Shown: positions 33,633 through 45,468 of the stretch, in pieces
How the letters are laid out: every line of letters begins with the position of its first letter
Position numbering within the stretch: position 1 is the stretch's first letter
Assembly (NCBI RefSeq): GCF_020379485.1
Contig: NC_063450.1
Coordinates: forward strand, 54,273,374 to 54,337,373
Length of the DNA stretch: 64,000 nt
Source of the DNA: Brassica napus
Lineage: Eukaryota > Streptophyta > Magnoliopsida > Brassicales > Brassicaceae
Direction: 5' to 3'
Made by a program: the position numbers and the translations under genes
The notes under the pieces: generated by a model
What the model saw: the letters and a program-made list of their open reading frames with translations, nothing else
What the model was told of the DNA's origin: nothing
The model's database searches: none

Positions 33633-36548
33633 TTTTATTTTGGGTTCAACCTGGCCTTATGAAATTCAACACCATTAATAACGTGAACATCACAGTCACA
33701 TGTGGTGTTTCATTTTAGCTACTTCGGCCGATGATTCAGCCATGATCATTAGTACCTTTTTGTCGTAGTCATTAGTACATTAATTAATCGCAATATGCAC
33801 CACTATATAAAGTTATTTCCCGAGAAAACGATCGATCTTTACTGTTGTAAAGAAAAAAAAATCGACTAAAGTTACCACGTCATGTAGCAATATTATAAAT
33901 AACATTTGACCATATGCATGCATGGACATATTACATCTACGTGACACACGGTCCGTATATATAGTCGACCTATACTTACAAAGAACTCTAATGACGCACC
34001 AAATGACGCCACGCGATAAATCTCAACGAATACACCACCACAAACATATAGAAAACAAAAAATATGTCTACAAAGGTGAAAAGCCATGATTAATTAGTGG
34101 ATTCATAACGTACTTTGCATCCATTTACGCTTATGTATACACGCACACACATAAAAAACATGTATCCTGGAGATGAAACTGACGTTGGAAGGCCAAAATA
34201 AAACTTATAACATATTTAGTCCATCGGGATTAAATATATCGTTAAATCGTATTGTTTGTTTGTATTTTTTTTTCGTTTTTTTTTGCTAAAACGCATATAT
34301 GTATATATAGTTACAGTCCGTGGCTCTTTTTGGTTTTAATCAGTTAATAAACATCAAATTTGCAACTCAGTTTCTTAGAAACGACAGACGTTGTTAAAGA
34401 TGATTTAAAGGCGATAGTGTTGCCTGTTAACATCCATTGCCAAATATGATTTAGCGTCACATTTAAGTTTTACCAATCTACAAAATTTTATCGTAATATG
34501 GCTTGGTTTTGTAGTGGTTAATAACTTTACATGCGTTATTTGAATTACAATTGATAGAAAATATGTAAAAGATAGTCCCATACTTTTCATTAAAGTTTTT
34601 TCCCTCGACTTTAATTAGAGATTTAATAAAAGATCTTTATCTAAATATGACCTAAACCGTACGTAACCGTCGCATATACTAATCTGCATGTATAAATCAT
34701 CAATTCTACATGATCCAGATTATATACACCTCAAAACTGAAATGTCTTTTCCTCAAGCATAGGGAAATTCGTTAATTAGCAGAAGGGTAAAGAATCAAAT
34801 GTATATATTCTTAATGATTCGCATGGATATTAAGATTAAATTCAAGAGTAATCTTCAAAAAAAAAAGATTAAATCCAAGAGAGTATAAATAGAGATTGTA
34901 CATATATATGTCTACAAATATGTAAACGAAGTATTAATGTAAATTTATAATTCTCTAACAGTTTTGATGGGAGATTTCTAACTTAGAAGTTTGTAATTAT
35001 ATAACCCGTACATAATAGTATGCAAATGTGCAATGGAATGTTGATATAATTTTATACTGTAATAAATAAAAATTGGGATATTTTCAAAAAGCCAATATGT
35101 GAAGCTTTTCAATTGGACATTAAAGTTTGATTTCACATGAGACCGAACCAAAGACTTACGATGAGCACATTCACATAATAGCATAACTATTTATATATAC
35201 AATGGAATGTTGATCTGTATTATAGTAAATGAAGTTGGAATTATTAAAAAGCTAATATATGAAGCTTTTGTATTGGAATTAAAGTTTGGTTTCACATGGG
35301 ATCGAACCAAACATGAGTCTGGCTGACCATGAAAAGGTTCATGTAGAATAAATTAATTAAGCAATGTATATGTAATTGTTGGCCTCTACTTTATTATATA
35401 TGAGATGCATGTGGCTGTTGCTCCACATATATTTTTCTAATATTCCTAAATGAGCTAACTAAATGTATTTTCTGATATAGTTTTTGAGTAATTGTCATAT
35501 TAACAACAAAAATATATTTTTATCAGAATACTTCACTAAAACTTCAGATTTCTCCGTTTCTCCATATTAATCAACTAAAATAAGAAATCTCTCAACTATA
35601 CTTTGAGTCGGCATATTACTAGTTTATATTTCAATGTTTCCGTGTAGCAAGCAAGTATATATACTTTTTTGCTCGTTGGAATGTAGGATATAGGGTTCTT
35701 TACAAAAAGCATTGGTCTCATCTCTCGTGCAAAGCACCAGTTTGCTTCAGTTAATTGGAAAGTGTTCCTTAGATTCTTTATTTCTTTTCTGTTTGATTAA
35801 TTTTACTCCACCCTTTGTCTACCTTATTTTTCCTTTTTAGATTGAAATGATGATTCTAGTCCCTCTCCAGTGTCCATCCCGTGTAGAAAGAAATCAAGAA
35901 TATTTTATTTTTCTTCAACAAAAAGAGCTCCATCGTGGCTGTAAATATCATAACAAGTATATGTTCGCAATACATTTGTTGATGCGATACGAGAAAAGAA
36001 AAGAATTATGATCAATGAGGTTGAAATGCTCGGGGAATGTTTTTTTTTTAATGTATATGGGATTGAAATTAATGTATATGTTCATAAATAACTAATTCCA
36101 AAGAAAATTAAACAAAGTATTCAATCTTAATCTGAAAGGTAAACCTTTCTAGAAATATGTCATTCTTGAATTAGTTCTGACTTCTGAATAATATACCAAA
36201 CGTGTGAAATGTCGATTGTTTCTTCATCACTAAGGTATTACAGACATTTGGTTATTTAATTTCAAGAAAAATATTTTTATTTTTGCTAGACGGACCCCAA
36301 ACGAGTAATGGTGCCCCACAAAATATTTCTTGCTTTTACAAAGTTGGCTCTACAAGTTTTTAAACCCGCCATAGTGCAACATGACTCAAAAGCTGCTTAT
36401 ACAGTATAATATACGGTTGTATACCGTATTTTAAAGTGACTAAAATACCCCTGTTTATTTGTCCATAAATATCAAGCTCCAACAATGCAATTCTTCCCTT
36501 TTCCCCTTCTAATCTCTCTCATCTCTCTACTAGGAAAAATAAGCAATT
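33633..36548. other. Intergenic DNA upstream of bZIP7
   Basis: Mostly AT-rich. It holds the duplicated motif described next and, close to the gene, a TATA-like CATAAATATC near 36463 and a CT-rich leader (near 36492-36530). No coding sequence was recognised. Confidence 0.45.
35027..35330. repeat. Diverged tandem duplication, unit about 168 bp
   Basis: Two adjacent copies share CAATGGAATGTTGAT, AAAAAGC-AATAT-TGAAGCTTTT and AAAGTTTG-TTTCACATG followed by GA-CGAACCAAA, at 35027-35160 and 35196-35330. Non-coding. Confidence 0.6.
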
Positions 36549-37313
36549 ATGTTGTCCACTGTACCGGCCTTTTCCATGTCTGACCCGGGTTTAGTTAATC
36601 AATTTCAGGGATTCCAAACCGGGTTCACTCCTTGGGAATGGGACTGCTCTGATCTCTTTTCCGTTAACCAGCTGTCTCTTGAACCGGCCGTTCCCAGTCC
36701 ATGTTTTGCTGAATCCGACTCTGGTCTCGTCAAAATTAACTCTGGTTTTGATGACATCAAACCCGGTTCTGATGAAGAATATACCGGTTTCATCAAAACT
36801 AAACCCGGTTTTGACGAAGCCCAAAGTTCCCACGGCGTACCAGATGAACCGGACTCGGACGACCCAAAACAATGGACAGCCATCGCGAGTTTACACTCGG
36901 GAGAGCAGAATCATAACCGGAATACACTAATTCAACCGGAGATGACCGAGGAGAAGAAGAGGAAGAGGATGGAATCGAACCGGGAATCAGCGAAACGGTC
37001 GAGAATGCGTAAACAAAGTCACATTAATAACTTAAGGAACCAAGTAAACCAGCTCGACATGGAAAACCGTGAGCTCAAGAACCGGCTCCAGTTATTTACA
37101 TACCAGCTTCAACGAGTGAATACAGACAATATCCAGCTCGTGGCGGAACAAGACATTCTCCGGTTAAGATTGTCGGAGATGAGGCGGATCCTGATGATCA
37201 GACAACTTCAACAACAACAACAACAACAATGGGAACTCAATAACCGGAGAATGATCATGATTGAACAAAACCCATCTACGATCATGGATCATATGATATA
37301 TATAAGTAAATAA
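36549..37313 (+). CDS. bZIP7: bZIP transcription factor, bZIP7-type
   Basis: Intronless gene for 254 residues. The basic region KRKRMESNRESAKRSRMRKQ contains the invariant N-x7-R (N144, R152) that contacts ACGT-core DNA. It is followed by a leucine-zipper coiled coil (about 162-212, with ENRELKNRL and NIQLVAEQDILRLRL). A poly-Gln run (220-227) precedes the C-terminus. The N-terminal 100 residues contain an internal degenerate repeat of the type SGF-D-IKPG / TGFIKTKPGFDE, possibly an activation region. Nuclear. Gene order fits Arabidopsis At4g37730 (bZIP7). The start is the first ATG of the frame, with a CT-rich leader upstream. No sucrose-control uORF of the S1 bZIP type was recognised. Confidence 0.9.
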   Translation: MLSTVPAFSMSDPGLVNQFQGFQTGFTPWEWDCSDLFSVNQLSLEPAVPSPCFAESDSGLVKINSGFDDIKPGSDEEYTGFIKTKPGFDEAQSSHGVPDEPDSDDPKQWTAIASLHSGEQNHNRNTLIQPEMTEEKKRKRMESNRESAKRSRMRKQSHINNLRNQVNQLDMENRELKNRLQLFTYQLQRVNTDNIQLVAEQDILRLRLSEMRRILMIRQLQQQQQQQWELNNRRMIMIEQNPSTIMDHMIYISK

Positions 37314-38036
37314 TAAAAACAAAAAAAATTAGAACGATACCATCAATCTCTTTATTTGTCTCTCTATCTCTCTATGTAAATGACATCGATGGTTAGGGCA
37401 GAGGAAAAGAAAGTTTTCGAGAAGGAGAAGAAGATGAAAAAGTTTTATTTTTTGTAATCTTTTTTTTTTTCCACTCTCGTAGGAAGTGATCGTTGTCGTG
37501 TTATGATAAATAACTAAAAGAGTTATCACATTAATGCAATGATATTATATTATTCGTACTTTGTGGGAAGCTTTTGTGCGCAATGACAGGAAAGTAGTTT
37601 AATTTATTTATTTTTTAAATAAGTTGAAACATTAAAGTAATTAACAGGTTACACGAATAATTAAAGGGTAATTAAAATAAGCAATCAAAATATTTATTTA
37701 AATATATCTATCATCACAATGTGGGAGCCATGTTTATCCATTAATCATGTCGGCCGAAAACAAGTTTTGGTTCTGTAAGCCCAATAAGAAATTAGATCCT
37801 CAAAAGTCCCATATATGTTTGAAGAGCACCTAAACCCTAACCTTCAGAGGAAGCAACAATGACAGAGCAAAAAAAAAACCCTAAAAAGGATCTGACCAAA
37901 AGATTCAAGAATCATGGTTGTGATTATATTATGTCATTATGCATAGAAAGAAACACAAAAGAACAAAGCAATGCACCAAAGAAACAAGAGTTCAAGATAA
38001 AATAAATAAGAACAGAGCTTTTAACACTTTTCCTCC
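37314..38036. other. Convergent intergenic region, bZIP7 to GRF2
   Basis: Contains both 3' UTRs, AT-rich DNA and a telo-box-like TAAACCCTAACC near 37830-37841, followed by an ATG at 37860 whose frame soon closes. No gene supported. Confidence 0.5.
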
Positions 38037-39989
38037 TCAGGTAGTGTAACGGAAGTTGTTGCTCTCTGCAACGGGGCTGTTAGAGAGTGGACAAAACGTT
38101 GACTTTTGCAAAACACCTGTTGGAGAAGATACCAGCGTGGGGCTGTTCGTTGTGCTGTTGAGTACTTCACCTAGAGGACCTCCCAAGGAGTTTCCCCATG
38201 AGATTGGTATCCAAGTATTCACTTTTTTGAGTGTTTCCTGCTCAGACTCCTGCGATAGCCTGAGAGGTGACAGAGTGGTTTTGTCTTCACCAGTGATGTG
38301 TGTGGAGGAAGGAGATGATGATGATGATGCTACTGGGATTGACATTGAAAGCTGCGTCCAGTCTGACTTCCGCTCTTCGGGCCATGAGCTGTGGTTGTGC
38401 TTATCCTGGTTGCCGCTAAAATCCAAGTACGTTGATCCAAGTAAGCTCTTTGCCGAGTTAGGGTTCACCAATGAATCAGAGGATATGTGTCCAAACTCAA
38501 AAGAGCTGTTGTTGTTTCTCTGTTTGGGAGATTCCTTGGCTTGCAAGTTAACGGTGGATGGACATACTCTGCTTTGCAAGGACATGTGAGTAAGCTATGA
38601 ATATAAACCGACAATATGCAAAAGATGTGCATATATATGTTTTCACCTATTGTTAGGTGGAGAGTCTGTAGACGGATTGATGTATTGAGCTGCGGTGGTG
38701 AGACTGCGGTTACGGTTAATACCGCCAGCAACCACGGACTGTTGCTGCGCTGTAACCGCTTTGGACGCAGCAGCGGTCTGGTTAGATTGGACTTCCACAA
38801 GCTTTCTTGAACGGTGACGGCCTCTGTTGATGTGTCTTTCACAGTATTTCTGATCAGGAACAGCATCTCTTGAGCACCTCCATTTCTTCCCATCTGTTCT
38901 ACGGCATCTCCCTGGCTCAGGATCCATGTTACCTCCAGCAAAACCTAGATGAAAAGTTCCCCATCCAACTGCACCAAATGCCAAACAAATAGTTTTAACC
39001 CCTAAGAGCCCAAATCTTGAAAAAACCTTATCAAAGCAATCAATGTATTTTTTTTTAAATGAAATATATTAAAATCGACCCGTATAAACGGGGACTAGAT
39101 CCGGTTATAAGCCCGATTTGAACAAAATTTACCAATTCATTATTACAAAACTAGTTTTGTCCACACACTAAACCTGGCACATTCCTCCCCTAGTCTGTTT
39201 AAAATTTTTTTTTAGGAATGGGTTTCTTTGGTGAGGTTCTCTTTGTAACTTTTAAGAGCAATCAGTGTTATGAAAGGACTTTGCACCTAAAAGTCTTTTA
39301 ATAAAACAACTAAAGACACATATACCAGCAAGTAGAAAGAAAGGGAGCTTACAAGAGCTAGGAGGCAAAGATCCATAAGGGAAAAAGGACTTCTGGATAG
39401 AGATGAGCAAACTAGAAGGAACAGGGACATTGGCTGTGATATACTTATAGATCAACGCCTGTTGTTCTAGCTCAGCCCATTGAGTCAACGTAAAAGGTCC
39501 TTTCCCCTGCATGCTCATCATCATCCCACCACAACCATATCCTCCTGCATTTCCACAAAAAAAAATTGTTTTAAATAAGAAATGAAAACAACTTTGAGAT
39601 ATTTACATAGAAACCCATTTCACCAAATCTAAACTTTGCAGACCTCCTGAGTAGCTTCTATATTGAGGTGGGAACTGGTGAAGAAACGGCGAGAGAGAGT
39701 TCTTGTTATCCAAACAGACATATTTACTGAAGTCTTGAGCTTCTGGTTTGTCTGAGAAGCTAAGCATCTGTTCTTGTCGGAGAGAGTCAGAAGCAGATCT
39801 CATAAGTGGGAACCCAAACGACTTGCTATAAGGAGCTGCGTAAGGGGAAGACAAGCGCTTGTCTTCTGCCATTGTTGTTGTTCTTGCTAGCTTTGAGCTT
39901 CGTGGTAAACCGGATCTGTCTTCTTTCAGATCTGGTGACCCGTTTACATTACTAGTAACCGACCCGGGAACATGAGTCCCAGTATCCAT
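38037..39989 (-). CDS. GRF2: Growth-regulating factor 2 (QLQ + WRC), four exons
   Basis: Exons 39644-39989, 39353-39544, 38647-38968 and 38037-38568 give 463 residues. The last acceptor is read as GCAG/A at 38569; it is phase-compatible but less certain. QLQ domain at about 132-167 ([19 protein letters not shown]), which binds GIF co-activators. WRC domain at about 195-238, with the C3H zinc ligands C201, C211, C222 and H225 and the basic RGRHRSRK nuclear signal. The C-terminal half has the conserved [11 protein letters not shown] and [26 protein letters not shown] segments. GRF2 promotes cell proliferation in leaves and floral organs. It is shorter than the 535 residues I recall for Arabidopsis GRF2 (At4g37740), mainly in the Ala-rich post-WRC stretch and the extreme C-terminus. 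Confidence 0.92.
38793..38813 (-). promoter_or_regulatory. miR396 target site in GRF2
   Basis: On the transcript strand the sequence CGTTCAAGAAAGCTTGTGGAA, at the end of the WRC-coding region (codons for RSRKLVE), is the known miR396 site of GRF genes. It keeps the typical one-base bulge arrangement with the miRNA. It implies post-transcriptional repression by miR396. Confidence 0.85.
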
Positions 39990-40260
39990 ATAAAGAAGTG
40001 TAAAAGAAGTAATAATAAAAAAAAAGGAAAGCTAGATAATGACTTGAGAGAGAGTTGCCATGGGGAGGAAGAAAGCTTGAGCAAAGATGAGAGAGAGAGA
40101 CAGAGGGAGAAGACCGAGGCTAAAGTTTTTATTTTTGTTTTTATAATATTATTAGACTTTTGTTTTAAAAATATGATAATTGGTTGGGAGAGATGAAGTT
40201 TTGGGAGGAGACAAGAATGGTGTGTACTTATAAAAAACACATTCCGGATCTCGGACATGT
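39990..40260 (-). promoter_or_regulatory. GRF2 5' leader and proximal promoter
   Basis: On the minus strand the leader is CT-rich (GA-rich on the plus strand at about 40045-40112). A TATA-like TTTATAAGTA lies near 40227-40236, about 240 bases before the ATG. Long CT-rich leaders are usual for GRF genes. Confidence 0.45.
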
Positions 40261-41669
40261 TACAACATATTTATCCATGCTTTATATTTATGGTCTATAA
40301 AATAAAAGCAACACATTTAGTTATGATTAATAACGTAATTTATCGAAGCGGTGAACATATTTTGATTTGAATAATTGTAATTTTCTTTTGGGTAAAAAAT
40401 AATTGTAATTTGTAATGCCATTTTTACAAGAGTTTGCAAAAGGAAACAAAGGGTATATATTTTAAAAGTGAGTGTATATGTACAACGTATGTCATGTCTA
40501 ACATACACTTTAAGTGAGATTTTTTTTTATTAATTGAAAGCAAATAAAAGAATTGTCCTATTCAGATAATAAATAATACTTGTATTGAGTGGAGTACCAA
40601 ATATTTATCAAGATTCACGTGGTTCCAATGATATTTTTGGACCATCTTGGTCCTCCCGTGGATTTTTGTTATTATGGAATGGGCCATTTTATCCTTGATT
40701 CTGTGTATGATGATGTATCGACTATCGAGTGATATTACACTAACGGTGACTGATTACTAAATGTTCGTCGGACACATTAAATAAGTGTAATTAAGCAACA
40801 AAGTAGTTTTATTTTATAACCTTGTTGGATTGATGTGGTAATAAGAATTATTTGGGTCGACCGTCAATATAATTGCCTTCAACTCTATTGTAATCATTTG
40901 AAACCATTTTTTCTTTTAGATAACTGCTTTATATATTAATAGTACTAGTGTTAATGATGTATGCATGCCATAAACTTGAAAACAAGCACATATGTGTGTA
41001 TATATATCATTTGCATGCATCACATCCAAAGCTTGCAACTATTAGAAAATTGACGTAGCTTACGGTGAAAAGTGATTTTAACAACAATGAAAAGAGATAG
41101 GATGTAACTACCAATACCATCCTACAAGAAACGTAGATGTTAGTTAAAGTTCTGAGAAATCTATTGAAACGATTGCAAATTAACGTAGTGCGTTAAAATG
41201 ATATAGATTTCTCGAATTTTCACAAACCTTAATTAAAGTTCTGAGAAATCGTTTTAGTATTGGTAGTAGAGTCTCACTACCGGTCAACCAATATCACATG
41301 AGAAACGTAGATGCGTCAAAATGATTTCTTGAATTTTCACAAACGTTAGTTAAAGTTCTGAAAAATCGTTCTGTAAGAAAAAAGGTTTGTGATTCTAGTT
41401 TTTCCGTAGCTTTATTTTTTCGGGCATGGCTGTTCAAGGTCTGATGATTTACGTGCATTTCTTCAAAATAAACGACAAACATAAAATCAATTTTCTTGTT
41501 TGATAAATAACTTTTCCACTGTATTTGTACAATTAAATTCTCTCAGTTTTAGGATTATGTAAGGTTATCAGCGATATTTCTGAATTATATCAACTTAAAT
41601 GTTTGACTGTTTTGTAATATCAACGGTTATACATTAGGAAAAAAATAAGCTAGCCCTAACACAGATATA
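40261..41669. other. AT-rich intergenic DNA
   Basis: No gene recognised. It includes a local tandem motif, given separately. Confidence 0.45.
41125..41372. repeat. Imperfect tandem motif, three copies
   Basis: The phrase TTAGTTAAAGTTCTGAGAAATC or a close variant recurs at about 41139, 41230 and 41345. It is accompanied by AGAAACGTAGATG (twice) and GAATTTTCACAAAC (twice). Non-coding. Confidence 0.6.
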
Positions 41670-41930
41670 CTCCCTCCGTATCACTTTAAGTGATGTTTTG
41701 AAAGAAAAAATTGTTTTATTTTAAGTGATGTTTTCAAGTTTTAATATAAAAAATAAATGTAATTTTATATTTTTAACTATTTATATTTTGCAGTATAATT
41801 TTTCATTTGTTGAATTATATATATTTATTGTTGTTTTAGACAAATGAAAAAGATCGAATAAAAAATTGTAATTTTTTAATTAGCGTGCAAAAATCTTAAA
41901 ATCTACTTATTTTGATACGGAGGATTATAT
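41670..41930. mobile_element. Stowaway-like MITE
   Basis: Inverted ends CTCCCTCCGTATCA and TGATACGGAGGA, with TA at both borders, bound about 255 bp of AT-rich non-coding DNA. The CTCCCTCCGT end is the Tc1/mariner-type Stowaway signature. Confidence 0.8.
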
Positions 41931-42206
41931 GTTTAACATTAGTTTTTGCGGGCTACTTTTTGTACGTTTCTTAGTCTCCTCTTTCGCATATAGGTTTCCA
42001 CCTAGCTATATCCCCTGCTTACAAAACCAAAGAGAATAAACAAAATAAAAGATGATAAAGACAATTATTTATGCAGCCAAGGCATTTTTGGGAAATGGAT
42101 GCAGTTTTTTTTTTCTTTTTTTGACAAAAGGCAAGTGGATGCAGACTTTTTATCACAAAATATCCTAATAGTTTATAAATTTTGATATTCTAGAAAGCAA
42201 CATAGG

Positions 42207-42614
42207 CCATGTTCGTTTACGTGTCGTGAGACCTGCGACCTGCGACTTGCTACTAAGATTACGTTCGTTTACGTGTCGCGCGACCTGTGACTTGCGACCT
42301 GCGACTAAATCTGCGACCTGCGACTAAAACTATGTTCGTTTACGTGTCGCGCGACCTGCGATCTGCGACCTGCGACCAGTCGCGCGATCAAAATTTTCTT
42401 AATTTTTAGTCGCTGTTTTTTCAGGCGACTTGAATGGGAACCCGCGACTGATCGCGCGATCAGTCGCGCGACATCAAAACGAACAACAACCTGCGACATG
42501 CGACCAATCGCAGGTCGCATATTACGCGACATCAAAACGAACAACAACCTGCGACCTGCGATCAGTCGCACGTCGCATGTCGCATGTCGCAGGTCGCGCG
42601 ACACGTAAACGAAC
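42207..42614 (+). mobile_element. CpG-rich foldback element, copy 1
   Basis: About 408 bp with outer inverted ends GTTCGTTTACGTGTCG (42211-42226) and CGACACGTAAACGAAC (42599-42614). The left end is repeated at 42263 and 42334. The right half has two copies of GCGACATCAAAACGAACAACA. Between these the sequence is almost wholly GCGACCTGCGAC-like units in one orientation on the left and the reverse on the right, so the strand can fold on itself. Far more GC- and CpG-rich than its AT-rich surroundings. A second copy is at 63239-63635. ORFs inside are by-products of the repeats. Confidence 0.75.
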
Positions 42615-42651
42615 ATCATCATAGTAGTATGTTTCAAATGATGACTAGAAG

Positions 42652-42905
42652 CTGTAATTTATATTTTCTCTGTTTTTATTTGTAAGTAGTTTTACTTAAA
42701 AATATGAATATTAAAAAAACTTTTACTTTTGAAAATATAGCATTTAATATATAAATTCAACTAATAATAAAAATGTATAAATTATTTGATTGGTCAACAA
42801 CATGTAATAAATGTAAAAAGTGTTTTGTATTATGTAAACATCTTACATTGTGAAACAAACATATTTTGCTAAAACTACTTACATGTCAAAACAGAAGGAG
42901 TACTA
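42652..42905. mobile_element. Stowaway-like MITE
   Basis: Inverted ends resembling TTTTCTCTGTTTTTATTTGTAAGTAG at the left and CTACTTACATGTCAAAACAGAAGGAG at the right (paired about 85%). AT-rich centre, TA-type borders. It lies immediately after the foldback element. Confidence 0.65.
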
Positions 42906-42972
42906 TATTTACTTTTATATACTAGTATGTTTTATGGACAAAATAAATACTAATAACAGACCAAAATATTAA

Positions 42973-43477
42973 TCTATTATATATTATTTGAGAAGCATTG
43001 TAACTTTTTTTGAAGCCACGTGTCATCATTAGGATGATTTTTAGAATCATTAGAGAAATATGTCGGTCCATAATTATATAATAAGCTATTTATTAAACTA
43101 ACAATAAATTCATCATTAATGCATTTTATTATTTCTTTAAATAAAATTTACGGAATTGCCTAATGTGGATAAAATATATATGTCAATTAATGATTTTGAA
43201 TAATAAAGATTTGATAAAAAATAGTGTATCTTCTATCATATTTGTTTAATTTTAAACTATTAAATAAATTAAACAACCACAATAACTATATAATACAAAT
43301 TTAGAATTTTCTGTATACGTTATATTTTGAATTTTTAAAAACTCATATAAATTACTAAAACTGTTAAAAGTATCACATTCAAATTTTGTGATTCAAGGTT
43401 TAAAATTTTTGTCATGTCAAAATACAAATGATTACAAAATTATATAAGTAAAAATCTTAATTTAATTAATTATTAAA

Positions 43478-43513
<36 letters not shown>

Positions 43514-44018
43514 TTTTAAATTAAACTATAAACCATATAAAATACATAAATATTTTAGTTTCAAAATTTACTTTGAACAATTTTTTTGATAAAAATTTTG
43601 AACAAACATTGACAACTTATTTTTTGTAAAATTATAAGTTACTAAAACTATTAATCTCACGATGAAAATTTTGTCATCAGTAATTTAAAAAAATTTCTAT
43701 AAGATATACAAATGATCAAAAAAACTATATGAGTAGAAATCAATTAATAGACATTAATATTAAAAATATATTAAAATATACTATGTATGTTAGTATCATT
43801 TAAATTTAATTACATATTCTATCAAATATAAGAAAATATTTTTTGGATTAATAAAATTGATTTATATGTTCACACTAATTTAATTATATATTTAATAGTT
43901 ACTATCTTTTAATTATTTAATATATATTTATTATTTCATAATATTTAAATATATTTAATACATATAATATTTTTTATATATAATATTCATTCCGTGCAAG
44001 GCGCGGATCTTAATCTAG
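42973..44018 (+). mobile_element. Non-autonomous Helitron
   Basis: Starts TCTATTATATATTATTTGAG after an A. It ends with a hairpin (CCGTGC-AAG-GCGCGG at 43992-44006), then ATCTTAATCTAG, followed by T. This fits Helitron rules (TC..hairpin..CTAG between A and T). 1046 bp, no coding. Shares interior sequence with 54842-56059, for example the stretch AATTGCCTAATGTGGATAAAATATATATG. Confidence 0.8.
43483..43511. repeat. (TA)n microsatellite
   Basis: TA dinucleotide run inside the Helitron. Confidence 0.85.
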
Positions 44019-44726
44019 TATATATATATATATTGTACGAATTTTACATTGTTCAAGTATGTACTTATGGATATGATTACCTCACTCGAATATTTGTACC
44101 GATCTTCAAATTTTATCAATCTATTCAGTTTTTATTACAGAAAAATAATTGATTCTGTCAACGCTTCATTATATTAAGCAGTACTCTTTCGTTGTGATTA
44201 TACGATATTACAATGCAAATATAAAAAGCTCAATAATCTATTCATTTATACGGCACCGATCGATTTTTTTTATCAGTAAACCAACCCACCTGATTTCTCT
44301 AGCCTAAATATAGGGTTTAATAATCCGAAAATGTTGAAAAATATATAAAGTTTGAATATTACCATATGAAATCAATATATATTTCTTAGTAAAATTTTCT
44401 AAGCATTTTTCCAATTTAAAAAGTGTGAATGTTGGTATGTTCAGTACGTTTCATATAGTTGATCCTTCCAAATACCTCGCCTTGTGTACGTTGGCTAAAC
44501 GCAGCAAACAAATTACACATATGAAATAATACTTCATCCCCGCAATTATACGTATTTACGAACGTAAATATATTTAGCACTTTAACAACTAAAAATGTGG
44601 AAATAGTATTAATCACTATTTAATCGTATCAGTTATTTTCATCAACTACCGATCATACTTGTACCGTATCTACTATACTAACTAGTACACCAATCATTCA
44701 GAATGGATACACAGCATTTGAACCTC
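44019..44726. other. Spacer between Helitron and LTR element
   Basis: AT-rich spacer with no gene recognised. The minus-strand ORF at 44416-44616 has no domain. Confidence 0.45.
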
Positions 44727-44731
44727 ATAAC

Positions 44732-45379
44732 TGAAGATGTATATTCAGTATCAGTTCGTGAAATACTACAAGAGGTGGTACATGTGTGTGTCATGAAGAT
44801 GGGTTTGGTTGAAGTTCGTATTATGTGATGTCCGTGGGCTTGTTAAGCTTGGAGAAGAAGTAATATGTTTATTGAAAGATTTACATTAAGTGTAAATGAT
44901 ATTACTTGAAGAGAAAAAAGCAAGAGAGTTATTCCTTGGGAGAAAAAAGAAAGTTGCTTAAGTTGCTTTTGAACTTGGAGAGCAAGTTCTGGTTATATAT
45001 ACATGGAGAACGTGCATCTATGAAGAGAGTTGTCTCTCCTAAAAAAAGAAAAGTCGAGAGATCATTGTTTGGTGTTTGTGTGATCAAGCCTTTGGTGTCA
45101 CTGCTCTGCGCTAGGTGCTGACGTAGTTGGTGAAGTACTTCTGAGGAGTTGGAAGATTGAAGTCTATATTCAGGGGGAGTTTAGCTCGGGATCGGGAAGA
45201 TTCTGATAAACAAAAGTCTAGGCTCTAGGGTGAGTTTTAGCTTAGGATTGGGGTAATCCTAAAGGATTCTTGTAATAGAAAAGATTGGTGTAAGACTTTT
45301 TTGTTCTAGTGAATTCGAAAAGAGAAAAACTCGTGTCTTATTTATTTCTGCATTTTACTCTGGCCTCACTGCATTAACA
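44732..45379 (+). repeat. 5' LTR
   Basis: Begins TGAAGATGTATATTC and ends GCATTAACA. The ORF of 71 residues inside it is also present in the 3' LTR and is not a gene. Confidence 0.9.
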
Positions 45380-45396
45380 AGTGGTATCAGAGCGGG
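45380..45396 (+). promoter_or_regulatory. Primer-binding site
   Basis: TGGTATCAGAGC, complementary to the 3' end of initiator tRNA-Met, lies directly after the 5' LTR (three-base gap). It is the usual priming site of plant Copia elements. Confidence 0.9.
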
Positions 45397-45468
45397 TCAC
45401 CTAAGTTACTGGTGTGATCTTGAAGGGTGAGGAAAAAAACTGATTCAGGAAGAAGGACAGAGTTTGTG

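Noticed and set aside
37832..37900. Telo-box followed by ATG at 37860 as a small ribosomal gene
   Set aside because: The frame closes soon after a Lys run; no ribosomal-protein sequence follows.
42430..42637. ORFs on both strands inside the foldback element, also at 63217-63399
   Set aside because: Open frames follow from the GCGACCTGCGAC repeat, not from coding.
44906..45121. 71-codon ORF seen again at 47614-47829
   Set aside because: It lies inside both LTRs; duplication comes with the terminal repeats, and the product has no domain.
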